From: Spirochaetia bacterium
GTDB lineage: Bacteria; Spirochaetota; Spirochaetia; Treponematales; Treponemataceae
Assembly (NCBI GenBank): GCA_900769985.1
Contig: CAAGIS010000135.1
Location: 1 to 36,050 of the forward strand
DNA: 36,050 nt
Direction of reading: 5' to 3'
Positions 1 to 8,758 of the stretch are shown here, piece after piece; position 1 is the stretch's first letter; each line of letters begins with the position of its first letter. The notes under the pieces are model-generated. The model did no database searches and was not told where the DNA came from. It saw only the letters and a list, made by a program, of their open reading frames with translations. The position numbers and the translations under genes are program-made.

Positions 1-55
1 AAACCTCTTTGGTTTCCAAGTCGTCTAATGATTCTGCTAATTCTTCCCAACCCAT
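1..55 (-). CDS. 5' end of an unidentified minus-strand gene (partial)
   Basis: An ATG on the minus strand at position 55 opens a frame that runs off the left edge of the window. The visible 18 residues read MGWEELAESLDDLETKEV, an acidic, helix-like start. No Shine-Dalgarno sequence is evident upstream. It would be transcribed divergently from the HU gene. Too little is visible to name it, and it could be a chance open frame. Confidence 0.4.
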   Translation of the reverse strand, partial: MGWEELAESLDDLETKEV

Positions 56-135
56 GTTTTAATGTTAACATAGATTTGAAATTTTAAACAGCCCTTTTTT
101 GAAAATTGATTTCCGTGGAAATTTACTCGCGCTAC

Positions 136-164
136 TTGATTTATCACTCTGATTTTTATATACT
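136..164 (+). promoter_or_regulatory. Sigma70-type promoter of the HU gene
   Basis: A -35 box TTGATT (136-141) and a -10 box TATACT (159-164) are separated by 17 nt. The predicted transcription start is near 171, giving a leader of about 34 nt that contains the strong ribosome site GGGAGGA (192-198) ahead of the ATG at 205. Confidence 0.7.
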
Positions 165-204
165 TTAAAAACTATCTAACTAATTATTTCGTGGGAGGAA
201 AATA

Positions 205-483
205 ATGAATAAATCTGAATTAGTTGATGCTATTGCAAAAGATACAGGACTTTCAAAAAAAGATTCTGAAGCAGCATTGAAATCGATTATTGAAAATATT
301 TCAAAGGAACTGTCAAAAGGTCATGAAGTTGCTCTTATCGGATTTGGAACTTTTGCAGTAGGAAAAAGAGCTGCACGTTCTGGACGCAATCCAAAAACTG
401 GTGAGACAATTAAAATTTCAGCAAGCAAATGTCCTAAATTTAAACCAGGCAAAGCTCTTAAAGACAGAGTAAACAAGAAATAG
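205..483 (+). CDS. hup: HU-family DNA-binding protein
   Basis: This 92-residue protein has the HU/IHF architecture: an N-terminal helical dimerisation region beginning MNKSELVDAIAKDTGLSKKD, the GFGTF turn at about residues 47-51, and the DNA-binding arm with the RSGRNPKTGE signature at about 59-68. Its usual role is nucleoid compaction and DNA bending as a homodimer. The length is typical of the family. The start is set by GGGAGGA just upstream. The gene is monocistronic, with its own promoter and a hairpin terminator shared with the convergent pheT. Whether it behaves as HU or a more specific IHF-like protein cannot be told from the sequence alone. Confidence 0.95.
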   Translation: MNKSELVDAIAKDTGLSKKDSEAALKSIIENISKELSKGHEVALIGFGTFAVGKRAARSGRNPKTGETIKISASKCPKFKPGKALKDRVNKK

Positions 484-526
484 ACATATATCTGTTTTAT
501 AAATTAAAAAGCAGACATTAAGATTT

Positions 527-572
527 ACAAAAAAAGGCGGATAAACTGCAAAACAGTTTTCCGCCTTTTTTA
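527..572. terminator. Bidirectional Rho-independent terminator between hup and pheT
   Basis: The left arm (531-548, A5-GGCGG-ATAAACTG) pairs with the right arm (554-570, CAGTTTT-CCGCC-T5), with one bulged base and a short loop. The flanking A and T runs provide a U-tract in both directions, so it can end both hup and the convergent pheT operon. Confidence 0.85.
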
Positions 573-589
573 TATTCAATCAAAAAACT

Positions 590-2902
590 TTAACAGACTT
601 CACAATTATCAGACTTTACAGTCGTAATTTCTTTTCCGTCTGCAGTTAACGGCGTTCCGTTTAAAACCATCTTGTGATTTTCAATCTTCATTGTTACCTT
701 GCAGAAATGGTCAATGTCAATTTTTGCAGGTTTCGGAATTGAAGAATCTGAACCGGCAGGACAGACAATCGTTCCTGGTTTTGCCCAAGGCGCTGTCAAA
801 AGTTCAACCTTTTCCTTACCGTCTTCCATATAATCACAGGCAAGCAGCATGCCGTGACTTTCTACACCTTTCATTTTGCGCGGAGCAAGATTTGAAGCGA
901 TGATTACATGCTGACCGATAAGTTCTTCTGCCTTTAAATACGGACGAAGCCCTGACTGAATTATACGCGGTGTTCCCGAACCGTCATCCATCGTTTCGAT
1001 GTAAAGCTTATCACCTTCCGGATTTACGTCTACCTTTTCAATTTTAGCGACACGAAGTTCAATGTGCTCGTTAAAATATTTTATAGGATTTGTTTCAGCT
1101 TCTGACTTCTGGTTTACGACAGTCTTTGGCGCAGAATTTTCTTTTTTTGCGTTTTCACTTGATTTTGAATTATCTGCAGCCATCAGTTCCTCAACGTCAA
1201 TTTCGCCGGCAACACATGGAACTGTAATAGACCAGTTTTCAAGTACTTGCGGATGAATTTCTCCAAAAATACCAGCCTGTTTTCCGTTTATAATAATTGC
1301 AGCCTGACGCCCCGGAATAAAACGCGGGTCATCGCTTTCTGCAACTTTATACTCATGGTCAAGGAAGTACAAAAGAGAAGAAACCTCACTTGCCGCACTA
1401 TTAAAGTTTGCGTTTGAAGAAGCCGTCATAAAACCAAGACTCTGACGTGTCCGAGTTCCTGTGTTTTCTTCATCACAAAGGTATGCAACTTTTCCGATTT
1501 CAAAAATCTTATGCGGAAAAATCGCATTTGCAGAACCACTTTCGGCACGCAGCAAAGACGGAATTATAGAAGGTCGCACAAACTGATAGTTTTCGCTCAT
1601 AGGATTTGAAACTTCAATTATCTTTGAATCGTCAATTCCCATTCGTTCAATGTAATCTTTTTTGCTTCCAAGATAATTAAAAATCATTTCCTGATAGCCA
1701 AGTCCGACCATAATATTTTTTGCCTGACGAGAGAATAAAGTCAAAGGCATCAAACGTCCGATTGTAAAATCATTAGGCTTTGCAGGCTTAAAATTATCAA
1801 GTCCGATTCCAATCATTACGTCTTCGATAATATCAACTTCGTGCAAAAAGTCATTTCTATAAGGAGCAGGATATACAGTGAACTCAACGTCGCCGTCTGC
1901 ATCTTTTGCTTCAACTTTATTTCCCATTACTTCAAGCGCCTTTACAACCTGCTCTTTTGAAAAATCGCTTCCAAGCAGTTTATTAACATTCTTTAAAACT
2001 GCCTTTGCCGGCTGCTGAAAATAGAACGGTGCGCAGACTGATTTTCCAAAGCCTGTGTCATAAGGATGGTCAACTCTAATAGGGTGAATCGTGTAACCGC
2101 AGTCAGCAAAGTCGCATGCTACGATATTTGCCGCAAGCAGAAGATTTGCCATATTATCCCCTGTAAGTTCTACCATCAAATCTTTGTCACCAACTTGAAC
2201 AGCGCCCAAAGTTGCACTGTTTATAACAGGAGCCATCGACATTACCTCGCCGGCATCATCTGTCAAAAGCGGGAACTTTTTAAAGTTCTCAAGAATCCAG
2301 CCATAGTCCTTGCCCTTCGGATGTTCTGTAAGAATCTGACGGCAAGTCAACGGCTTTTCAAAAGTCAAAGGAATAAATGAAGTATTATCAGGGTCAACTG
2401 CTTTATAGTGAACAGGCCATTTGATTTGAGAAGCACGATAAAGTCCCATAGAAAGAGATTTTCTTTTACGTCCAAAGTTCCATGCAAGTTTTTCCTGAGT
2501 TTGAATAATATCAAGCAGCATAGGCTCATCGATTGCTTTACCTTCTATCATAAAGGCAACCATATACGGACGAATGTCTTTTAATTCCGGGTCAACAGTT
2601 ACTGTAAGGTTTCTGCTGTCTTTTAAATCTCCTTCTCTAGAAAGAAATTTGCTGTAATCAACAGTCGTTCCGCCGTTGTGCAATCTAAGCTGACGTGCAA
2701 CACCATTTGTCGACCACAAGTCAGGACGGTTTGTATCGTTCAATTCAATTTTAATTACGCGCTGGTCTTCAGGAACAGACATATCAGGCTTTTCGTCAAG
2801 TTCAGCTTTACCGCAAGTCAATTTTTTTTCTAATGTGTCATAATCGTATTTTTGACCGACCATTTGAAAAAATAATTTTTCATTTACTTCAATCTTTGGC
2901 AT
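590..2902 (-). CDS. pheT: Phenylalanyl-tRNA synthetase beta chain (archaeal/spirochaetal type) with C-terminal tRNA-binding OB domain
   Basis: Charges tRNA-Phe as part of the alpha2-beta2 PheRS complex. The N-terminal half contains the motif LNDTNRPDLWS (about residues 54-64) and the B5-like region ending in RNDFLHEVDIIEDVMIG (about 350-365), both characteristic of archaeal-type PheT. At about 550-590 residues that family would end. Here a charged, low-complexity linker (rich in S, K, E, N, about 580-610) leads to an EMAP-II/Trbp111-type OB fold (about 610-720: IELRVAKIEKV, ASNLAPRKMKG, SHGML) and a short tail like that of spirochaetal MetRS. The start ATG lies 9 nt after an AAGGAAAA ribosome site and 12 nt after the upstream ketosynthase gene, so it probably belongs to that operon. 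The alpha subunit gene is not in the window. Confidence 0.93.
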   Translation of the reverse strand: MPKIEVNEKLFFQMVGQKYDYDTLEKKLTCGKAELDEKPDMSVPEDQRVIKIELNDTNRPDLWSTNGVARQLRLHNGGTTVDYSKFLSREGDLKDSRNLTVTVDPELKDIRPYMVAFMIEGKAIDEPMLLDIIQTQEKLAWNFGRKRKSLSMGLYRASQIKWPVHYKAVDPDNTSFIPLTFEKPLTCRQILTEHPKGKDYGWILENFKKFPLLTDDAGEVMSMAPVINSATLGAVQVGDKDLMVELTGDNMANLLLAANIVACDFADCGYTIHPIRVDHPYDTGFGKSVCAPFYFQQPAKAVLKNVNKLLGSDFSKEQVVKALEVMGNKVEAKDADGDVEFTVYPAPYRNDFLHEVDIIEDVMIGIGLDNFKPAKPNDFTIGRLMPLTLFSRQAKNIMVGLGYQEMIFNYLGSKKDYIERMGIDDSKIIEVSNPMSENYQFVRPSIIPSLLRAESGSANAIFPHKIFEIGKVAYLCDEENTGTRTRQSLGFMTASSNANFNSAASEVSSLLYFLDHEYKVAESDDPRFIPGRQAAIIINGKQAGIFGEIHPQVLENWSITVPCVAGEIDVEELMAADNSKSSENAKKENSAPKTVVNQKSEAETNPIKYFNEHIELRVAKIEKVDVNPEGDKLYIETMDDGSGTPRIIQSGLRPYLKAEELIGQHVIIASNLAPRKMKGVESHGMLLACDYMEDGKEKVELLTAPWAKPGTIVCPAGSDSSIPKPAKIDIDHFCKVTMKIENHKMVLNGTPLTADGKEITTVKSDNCEVC

Positions 2903-2914
2903 TTTAATTTTCCT

Positions 2915-4165
2915 TTAGTTGCATTTTTTGAAAATCAATGATGTATTTACACCGCCGAACGCAAAATTATTTGACATTACGATGTCTGTGTTAATCTCAC
3001 GTCCGTCACCCATGATGTAATCAAGTTTGCCACATTCAGGGTCAAGATTTTCTTTTGTAAGGTTCAATGTCGGATGGAACCAACCGTTATTCATCATATT
3101 GATTGTAACCCATGCTTCAAGACAACCGCAGCAACCAAGCGTATGACCTGTGTAGCTCTTAGTTGAAGAAATCGGAACAGCTCTGTGGAATACGCTTTCT
3201 GTTGCATTAGTTTCTGCAACGTCACCGTGTCCTGTAGAAGTTCCGTGTGCATTTACGTAGCCGATGTCATCAGGACTGATTCCTGCATCTGCAATGGCAA
3301 GTTCAAGAGCTTTTGCCATTGTTTCCTGATTTGGAGTTGTAATGTGGTTTCCGTCCTGATTTGTTCCAAAGCCGATAATTTCTGCAATGATATTTGCACC
3401 ACGTGCTTTTGCATGTTCATATTCTTCAAGAATTACAGTTGCAGCCCCTTCTCCGATTACAAGACCATCGCGTTCTTTGCTGAAAGGACTTGGAGAAAGT
3501 TTCGGTGTATCGTTTTTTGTACTTGCAGCATAAAGCGTATCAAAAATATCAGAGTCAGCAGGGCTTAATTCTTCTGCACCGCCTGCAATCATAATATCCT
3601 GAAAACCGTATGCAATCTGTTCATAAGAATAGCCGATTGACTGGCTTCCTGAAGTACATGCAGTGTTAGTCGTAATTATTCTTCCGCGAATCTGAAAATA
3701 CACAGAAAGATTTGAAGCTGCTGTCTGAGGCATTGCACGCACATAAGTCGTTGCATTCATTTTTGTACAGTCGTTGTTTTCAAGCATTGCGCAAAATTCC
3801 ATCTGAGCATCCATACTTCCCATACAAGAACCGTAAGAAATTCCGCAGCGACCGTTATGTATTTCTTCTGCAACATTGCCGTCTGCATCGATAAAGCCGG
3901 CCATTTTCAAAGCATCATCAGTTGCCTGAAGTGCAAGGCGGCTTACACGTCCCATAGAGCGCACTTTTTTGCGGTCATACTTGCGCAGTTCTTTTGTATA
4001 AGGAGCAGCAAGTCGAGTATTCATTCCTGCACCAAACCTGTCCCAGTCGTCCATACGTACTACGCAGTTTTCAAGTCCTTTAAGAGTTTTTAAAATTTCT
4101 TCCCAATTATCTCCAAGTGAACTGCAAACACCGCCACCAGTAATAACAACACGTCTTTTCTGCAT
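2915..4165 (-). CDS. Beta-ketoacyl-ACP synthase (FabF/ApeR-like)
   Basis: Condensing enzyme that elongates acyl chains on ACP with malonyl-ACP. The thiolase-fold Cys-His-His triad is intact: TACTSG (Cys about 170), NAHGTSTGHGD (His) and STKSYTGHTLG (His). The C-terminal NNFAFGGVNTS is the usual FabF-type glycine motif. The ATG at 4165 was chosen because GGAGGA lies 9 nt upstream; an upstream in-frame start at 4213 would overlap the previous gene and add 16 unrelated residues. It is third in a KS, dehydratase, KS run, 34 nt after the dehydratase and 12 nt before pheT. The arrangement recalls apeO-apeP-(apeQ)-apeR of aryl-polyene clusters, with the ketoreductase missing. Function in ordinary type II fatty acid synthesis is the alternative. 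Confidence 0.88.
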   Translation of the reverse strand: MQKRRVVITGGGVCSSLGDNWEEILKTLKGLENCVVRMDDWDRFGAGMNTRLAAPYTKELRKYDRKKVRSMGRVSRLALQATDDALKMAGFIDADGNVAEEIHNGRCGISYGSCMGSMDAQMEFCAMLENNDCTKMNATTYVRAMPQTAASNLSVYFQIRGRIITTNTACTSGSQSIGYSYEQIAYGFQDIMIAGGAEELSPADSDIFDTLYAASTKNDTPKLSPSPFSKERDGLVIGEGAATVILEEYEHAKARGANIIAEIIGFGTNQDGNHITTPNQETMAKALELAIADAGISPDDIGYVNAHGTSTGHGDVAETNATESVFHRAVPISSTKSYTGHTLGCCGCLEAWVTINMMNNGWFHPTLNLTKENLDPECGKLDYIMGDGREINTDIVMSNNFAFGGVNTSLIFKKCN

Positions 4166-4199
4166 AATTATAAATCCTCCATAAATTAAGCTGAATAAA

Positions 4200-4703
4200 T
4201 TACTTTTCTCCAAGAATAGTCAAATCCGTCGTTTCCATTACAGTTATGACAGTTTCTACTGCCGGAACATCAGGTTTTTCACTGGAATAAGCAATTCCTG
4301 AATAAGTCATCATATTTTCAAGTTCATCAATTTTTTTAATTGCGACATGAACACTTGTACCGACTTTAAATCTGTCGACAGTTGCATGATAATTTTGAAT
4401 GCTCAAAAGAAAGCCGGGTTTTGCAGGTTCACCTCTTTCGCAACCTGTAACTCCTGACAATGCAGAAATACTTTGTGCAATCAATTCAAAAGCAACATGC
4501 GACGGAATTCCATCAAGATCTTCATCATAAAATATATGATTTTTTGTTACAAGAGATTCTGACTCAAGAGTTCTGGCAACAGTATCATGGGCTGTCAGAT
4601 GATCAAGCAAAAACATTTTTCCTTTATGGGGCAGAAGGTTTATCAATTCTTCTGCAGGAATATTTTGTGCCAGTTTCCTTGGTTCAAATGTTGTTTTAAC
4701 CAT
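4200..4703 (-). CDS. Hotdog-fold 3-hydroxyacyl-ACP dehydratase (ApeP-like)
   Basis: This 167-residue protein shows the FabZ/ApeP hotdog start with LLPHKGKMFLLD (about residues 24-35), and a long helix region PSHVAFELIAQSISALSG whose Glu (about 73) and flanking His fit the family's active site. It would dehydrate 3-hydroxyacyl-ACP to enoyl-ACP. Its ATG overlaps the stop of the upstream ketosynthase by 8 nt and is preceded by AGGAAAGGAAA, so translation is probably coupled. The ApeP assignment rests on the PHKGKM motif and on its place between two ketosynthases; a FabA/FabZ-like housekeeping role is possible. Confidence 0.8.
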   Translation of the reverse strand: MVKTTFEPRKLAQNIPAEELINLLPHKGKMFLLDHLTAHDTVARTLESESLVTKNHIFYDEDLDGIPSHVAFELIAQSISALSGVTGCERGEPAKPGFLLSIQNYHATVDRFKVGTSVHVAIKKIDELENMMTYSGIAYSSEKPDVPAVETVITVMETTDLTILGEK

Positions 4704-5910
4704 TTTCCTTTCCTATAATTAAACTTATATTACAACCGCCAAAGCCAAAAGAATTGCTCATAGCAGTATTGATTTCTTTTTTTGCTGCAAAATCCTTTGT
4801 TACAAAATTCAAGCGCGGCAAACTTTCATCAAAGGCACCGTCAAAAACATGAACAGGCAGCTTTCTTGAATCTGAATGAACCAAAGCCATATAACAGACT
4901 GCAAGTTCTATAGCACCGGAAGCACCAAGCGTGTGCCCAGTCAGCGATTTAGTTGAACTGACAGGAAGCGCACTGCAATATTCGCCAAAAACGTTTTTTA
5001 CGGCTTTTGCTTCCATCGAGTCATTTAAATGAGTCCCCGTTCCGTGAAGATTAAGGTAATCAATCTGTTCCGGACATAACGCAGAATTTTCAAGCGCCTC
5101 TTTTACAGCCTGTGCTGCACCGCTTCCGTCTTCCAGAGGTGCGGTTATATGATTTGCATCAGAACTTTCGCCTGTTCCCAAAAGCTTTATATTACAGCCG
5201 TTTTCACTTACTAGCTCTTTGTCCAGGCTCATTACAAAAAGACATGCGCCTTCGCCAAGTGTAATGCCTTTGCGGTTTTTGCTGAACGGATTTGCAATTT
5301 CGTCAGAAACAGCTTCAAGGCTGTCAAACCCCAAAAGAACAGTGTCACTTGCAACGTCAACACCGCCTGCAATTACCGCATCAGCAATTCCTGCAAGAAG
5401 TAAATCTTTTGCCTTTATAATTGCACTCGAACTTGAAGAACATGCCGTACTAAAAACGTAAGCCGGTCCTTTTAAACCGCATTTTTCTTTTATAAATTCC
5501 GCAGGATACGATGCCCCCTGAACGTCAAGTTCATAATCACAGGGAAAATTCCCCGTTTCAAAAAAAACACGATGAGCCGCAAGCGAAAACTCAGAACCAT
5601 TGTCGCAAGAACCAAGACAGACTGCAATTCTGTCTGCACCAAATTTATTTTTGACCTTTTCTACAACAGGTTCAATCTGCTCCAGAGCTTTATTTAAAAT
5701 ACGGATAATACGCATATCGTATTTTGCATCACGAACAGAAGTTAAAACCGCATCATCGATTTTACAGGCAAAAAATTCCTTGTCAGAAATACTTGTTACG
5801 CGTTTTATTCCGTTTTGATTTCCGGCAATACAAGAATTCCACAAAGCAGCAGAATCAAGTCCTGCACCGCAAATTACACCTGGAACTGAAAAATAAAGAC
5901 TGCTGTTCAC
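4696..5910 (-). CDS. Beta-ketoacyl-ACP synthase (ApeO-like), first gene of the operon
   Basis: Second condensing enzyme of the trio, about 404 residues. The catalytic residues are present in STACSSSSSA (Cys about 157), NLHGTGTHLND (His) and STKSLTGHTLGASGA (His), and the C-terminus carries NSFGFGGCNISL. It is therefore an active-type ketosynthase, not a chain-length factor lacking the cysteine. The GTG at 5910 is preferred over the TTG at 5913 because AAGGA lies 6 nt upstream of the GTG and only 3 nt from the TTG. A TATAAT box (5939-5934) predicts a leader of about 17 nt. It is divergent from pyrB. The two ketosynthases differ clearly from each other, so they probably have different substrates. 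Confidence 0.87.
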   Translation of the reverse strand: MNSSLYFSVPGVICGAGLDSAALWNSCIAGNQNGIKRVTSISDKEFFACKIDDAVLTSVRDAKYDMRIIRILNKALEQIEPVVEKVKNKFGADRIAVCLGSCDNGSEFSLAAHRVFFETGNFPCDYELDVQGASYPAEFIKEKCGLKGPAYVFSTACSSSSSAIIKAKDLLLAGIADAVIAGGVDVASDTVLLGFDSLEAVSDEIANPFSKNRKGITLGEGACLFVMSLDKELVSENGCNIKLLGTGESSDANHITAPLEDGSGAAQAVKEALENSALCPEQIDYLNLHGTGTHLNDSMEAKAVKNVFGEYCSALPVSSTKSLTGHTLGASGAIELAVCYMALVHSDSRKLPVHVFDGAFDESLPRLNFVTKDFAAKKEINTAMSNSFGFGGCNISLIIGKENG

Positions 5911-5933
5911 CAAAAATCCTTAAAATATAGAAT

Positions 5934-5974
5934 ATTATAATTTTATCCATTTATTGATTAAAATGCAATATAAT
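5934..5974. promoter_or_regulatory. Back-to-back -10 boxes for the ketosynthase operon and pyrB
   Basis: TATAAT on the minus strand at 5939-5934 points to the ketosynthase operon, and TATAAT on the plus strand at 5969-5974 points to pyrB. Neither has a convincing -35 box. The plus-strand box overlaps an upstream ATG (5973), which argues that pyrB begins at the internal ATG at 6012. No attenuator or PyrR-like leader fits in the roughly 30 nt pyrB leader. Confidence 0.5.
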
Positions 5975-6011
5975 GATAGCATTACGAAAATTAAATGTTA
6001 CGGAGTATGGG

Positions 6012-6935
6012 ATGCTGAAAGGTCGCCATGTAATAGAACCAGAAAATCTGTCAGTTCAGGAAATTGATGAAATTTGCTCTCTGGCAGAACAGATTATTGT
6101 TGATCCAGTTTCATTTCAAGATGTGTGCCGCGGAAAAATTCTTGCGGCACTTTTTTTTGAGCCCAGCACAAGAACAAGGCTTTCTTTTGAAGCTGCGATG
6201 CTCAGACTCGGCGGAACTGTAGAAGGTTTTGCAGATGCAAGCTACACTTCAACTTCAAAAGGAGAAAGCCTCGCAGATACAATAAGGGTTGTTTCTTCTT
6301 ACGCAGACGTAATTGCAATGAGAAGCCCAAAAGAAGGAGCAGCTCTTCTGGCTTCTAAGTATTCAGCATGTCCTGTAATAAACGCAGGAGATGGCGGGCA
6401 CTTTCATCCTACACAGACATTGACAGACCTTTTGACAATCCGTTCCCTGCACGGAAGCTACGAAAACCAGACAATCGGTTTTTGCGGCGACTTAAAATTT
6501 GGGCGTACAGTCCACAGCCTTACGCAGGCAATGTGCCGCTATCCAAAAAATAAATTCATCTTTATAAGTCCAAAAGAGCTCTCAATTCCAGACTATATGA
6601 AAGAAAACATTTTAAAACCTCATAACGTAGAATACATCGAAGCTGAACGTCTCGAAGACGTAATCGGTGATTTGGACGTTCTGTATATGACGCGTGTTCA
6701 GAAAGAAAGGTTTTTCAACGAACAGGATTACATAAGGTTAAAAGACAGCTACATTCTTGACCGCGAAAAAATGAAGCTTGCAAAGAACGATATGATTGTA
6801 CTGCATCCACTTCCGCGCGTAAACGAAATTCAGCCTGATGTAGACGATGACCCTCGCGCTGCATATTTTAAGCAGGTCAAATACGGAATGTATGCAAGAA
6901 TGGCATTAATTGCAAAAGTAACTGGTTCACTTTAA
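6012..6935 (+). CDS. pyrB: Aspartate carbamoyltransferase, catalytic chain
   Basis: Condenses carbamoyl phosphate and aspartate, the committed step of pyrimidine synthesis. The carbamoyl-phosphate loop FEPSTRTRLSFE is at about residues 49-60, and the C-terminal HPLPRVNEI motif completes the active site. The ATG at 6012 gives 307 residues, the normal length for this chain. It has GGAG 6 nt upstream and lies after the predicted transcription start, unlike the ATG at 5973. It is first in a pyrB-pyrI-pyrC operon, 15 nt before pyrI. With the regulatory chain next to it, the holoenzyme should be the allosteric, E. coli-like type. Confidence 0.95.
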   Translation: MLKGRHVIEPENLSVQEIDEICSLAEQIIVDPVSFQDVCRGKILAALFFEPSTRTRLSFEAAMLRLGGTVEGFADASYTSTSKGESLADTIRVVSSYADVIAMRSPKEGAALLASKYSACPVINAGDGGHFHPTQTLTDLLTIRSLHGSYENQTIGFCGDLKFGRTVHSLTQAMCRYPKNKFIFISPKELSIPDYMKENILKPHNVEYIEAERLEDVIGDLDVLYMTRVQKERFFNEQDYIRLKDSYILDREKMKLAKNDMIVLHPLPRVNEIQPDVDDDPRAAYFKQVKYGMYARMALIAKVTGSL

Positions 6936-6950
6936 AATCTGGAGAAAAAT

Positions 6951-7406
6951 ATGTTAAACGTTGATACAATTAAAAATGGTCTTGTAATTGACCACATCTG
7001 CGCAGGTTACGGTCCTAAGATTTTCCGCTGGCTCGGTCTAGAAAAAGCAAATTTTACGGCAGCACTCGTGATGAACGTAAACTCAAAGACAATGGGAAAA
7101 AAAGACATCATCAAAGTAGATAACATAATCAACATTGACTTTTCTGTTCTCGGATTCATTGACCCAAACATTACTGTCAACGTCATCAAAGACGAAAAGA
7201 CAGTAAAAAAAATAAAAATGTCGCTTCCGAGCACTGTAGAAAACGTTATCAAATGCAAAAATCCGCGCTGCATTACGGCAACAGAACATTACGTTCCGCA
7301 AATGTTCAAACTCGTAGACAAGGAAAAGGCGCTTTACTGCTGCGAATACTGCGATTCAATTTACAAGGCAGGTCCGCAGGCAGAAACTGTAGATTTATTT
7401 GAATAG
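6951..7406 (+). CDS. pyrI: Aspartate carbamoyltransferase, regulatory chain
   Basis: This 151-residue protein is the nucleotide-sensing chain that joins PyrB trimers. The N-terminal allosteric domain begins MLNVDTIKNGLVIDHI. The C-terminal zinc domain has the four-cysteine pattern C-x4-C (CKNPRC) followed by C-x2-C (CEYC), which structures the contact with PyrB. A GGAG site precedes the ATG, 15 nt after pyrB. Family knowledge predicts feedback inhibition by CTP and activation by ATP; the effector response of this protein is not visible in the sequence. Confidence 0.95.
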   Translation: MLNVDTIKNGLVIDHICAGYGPKIFRWLGLEKANFTAALVMNVNSKTMGKKDIIKVDNIINIDFSVLGFIDPNITVNVIKDEKTVKKIKMSLPSTVENVIKCKNPRCITATEHYVPQMFKLVDKEKALYCCEYCDSIYKAGPQAETVDLFE

Positions 7407-7414
7407 GATTTTTT

Positions 7415-8758
7415 ATGCTGATTATTTACAATGCACATCTGGTTGACAAAAATTTTTCCGGCACAGGATACGTAATCTGCGAAAATAAAAAAATTACAAA
7501 AGTTGAACTTAACAAAGGCGAAAAGCCTTGTGTTTTACAGAACGCTCAGTTTATAAATGCAGAAGGTCTTACTTTAATGCCAGCGTTCATCGACATGCAC
7601 GCACACTTCCGCTATCCAGGTCAGCCGCAAAAAGAAGACTTAGACTCAGGTCTTATGGCTGCAAAAAACGGCGGCTTTGGAACTCTCGTTTTAATGCCGA
7701 ATACAAATCCCGTGATTTCTTCTTACGAACAGGCAGTATCTGTCATAAACGAAGCGCGCTCAAAAAAAATGTCGAATATTTTTCAAAGCGTAAGCATTAC
7801 AAAAAATTTTGACGGAACAGATACAAGCCATATAGAAACTTTAAATAATTCAGACATTCCTGTAATAACAGAAGACGGTCACGATGTTTTAAATGCAGAC
7901 ATCATGCTTGACGGAATGAAAAAAGCCGCCGCAAAAAAAATCATCGTAAGCTGCCACTGCGAAGATCCAACCCTTGCCGCAAAAGCAAAAGTCTTCCGCC
8001 AGCAGGCACTTGAACTGATGAAGCAATATAAAATTCCTGCATGGGGAGTTCTTCCAGAAAATACTCACGTTCCAGAAAAAGTTATCGATGAAATTTCTTC
8101 CTGTTTGTCAGCTGCAAACAAACTTCTCCAGACTGCAGAAGATGTCTGCACCTACCGCAACATTGAACTTGCAGACCTTGCAGGCTGTAAAGTTCATATC
8201 GCACACGTAAGCACAAAAAACAGCATTGACTGCATAAGAAATGCAAAAGCAAAAAAATACAAGTGCACATGCGAAGTAACACCGCACCACCTTGCCCTGT
8301 CAGGAACTGACTTTCCAAAAATTCTTGCACTTGTAAATCCACCGTTACGAAGTGAACTTGACAGGCGCGCGTTAATCGAAGCCCTGCGCGACGGCACAGC
8401 TGACGTAATTTCTACAGACCACGCACCGCACACAGCAGAAGACAAAGCAAAGGGAGCCCCCGGTTTTACAGGCAGCGAAACAGCTTTTGCAGTCTGCAAT
8501 ACAGTTCTTGTAAAACAGGAAAACTTTTCTTTAAATAAACTTTCAGAATTGATGTCTGCCCGTCCTGCAGAAATCCTCGGATTAAAAAAAGGACTTTTAC
8601 AGGCTGAATACGATGCAGACTTAGTTCTCGTTGATGAAAACGAAAAATGGCTTGTAAATGCAGCTGACTTTTCAAGCAAAGGCAAGGCAAGTCCTTTTGA
8701 CAATACAATGCTGACAGGAAAAGTAAAGGCGCTTTTTGTAGCAGGGCAAAAAATTTAA
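7415..8758 (+). CDS. pyrC: Dihydroorotase
   Basis: Amidohydrolase that cyclises carbamoyl aspartate to dihydroorotate, the step after PyrB. The metal site HxH is in DMHAHFRYPGQP (about residues 60-71), followed by MPNTNP, EDGHDV, CHCEDP, IAHVS and STDHAPHT. The EDG motif in place of a carboxylated lysine fits the class I type. AGGA lies 6 nt before the ATG and the gene follows pyrI by 8 nt. Its last 4 nt overlap the convergent YitT-type gene. pyrD, pyrF and pyrE are not nearby. Confidence 0.94.
   Translation: MLIIYNAHLVDKNFSGTGYVICENKKITKVELNKGEKPCVLQNAQFINAEGLTLMPAFIDMHAHFRYPGQPQKEDLDSGLMAAKNGGFGTLVLMPNTNPVISSYEQAVSVINEARSKKMSNIFQSVSITKNFDGTDTSHIETLNNSDIPVITEDGHDVLNADIMLDGMKKAAAKKIIVSCHCEDPTLAAKAKVFRQQALELMKQYKIPAWGVLPENTHVPEKVIDEISSCLSAANKLLQTAEDVCTYRNIELADLAGCKVHIAHVSTKNSIDCIRNAKAKKYKCTCEVTPHHLALSGTDFPKILALVNPPLRSELDRRALIEALRDGTADVISTDHAPHTAEDKAKGAPGFTGSETAFAVCNTVLVKQENFSLNKLSELMSARPAEILGLKKGLLQAEYDADLVLVDENEKWLVNAADFSSKGKASPFDNTMLTGKVKALFVAGQKI

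Noticed and set aside
5946..6012. PyrR-type attenuator or riboswitch ahead of pyrB
   Set aside because: The predicted leader is only about 30 nt, too short for an attenuator, and no hairpin with a T run is present.
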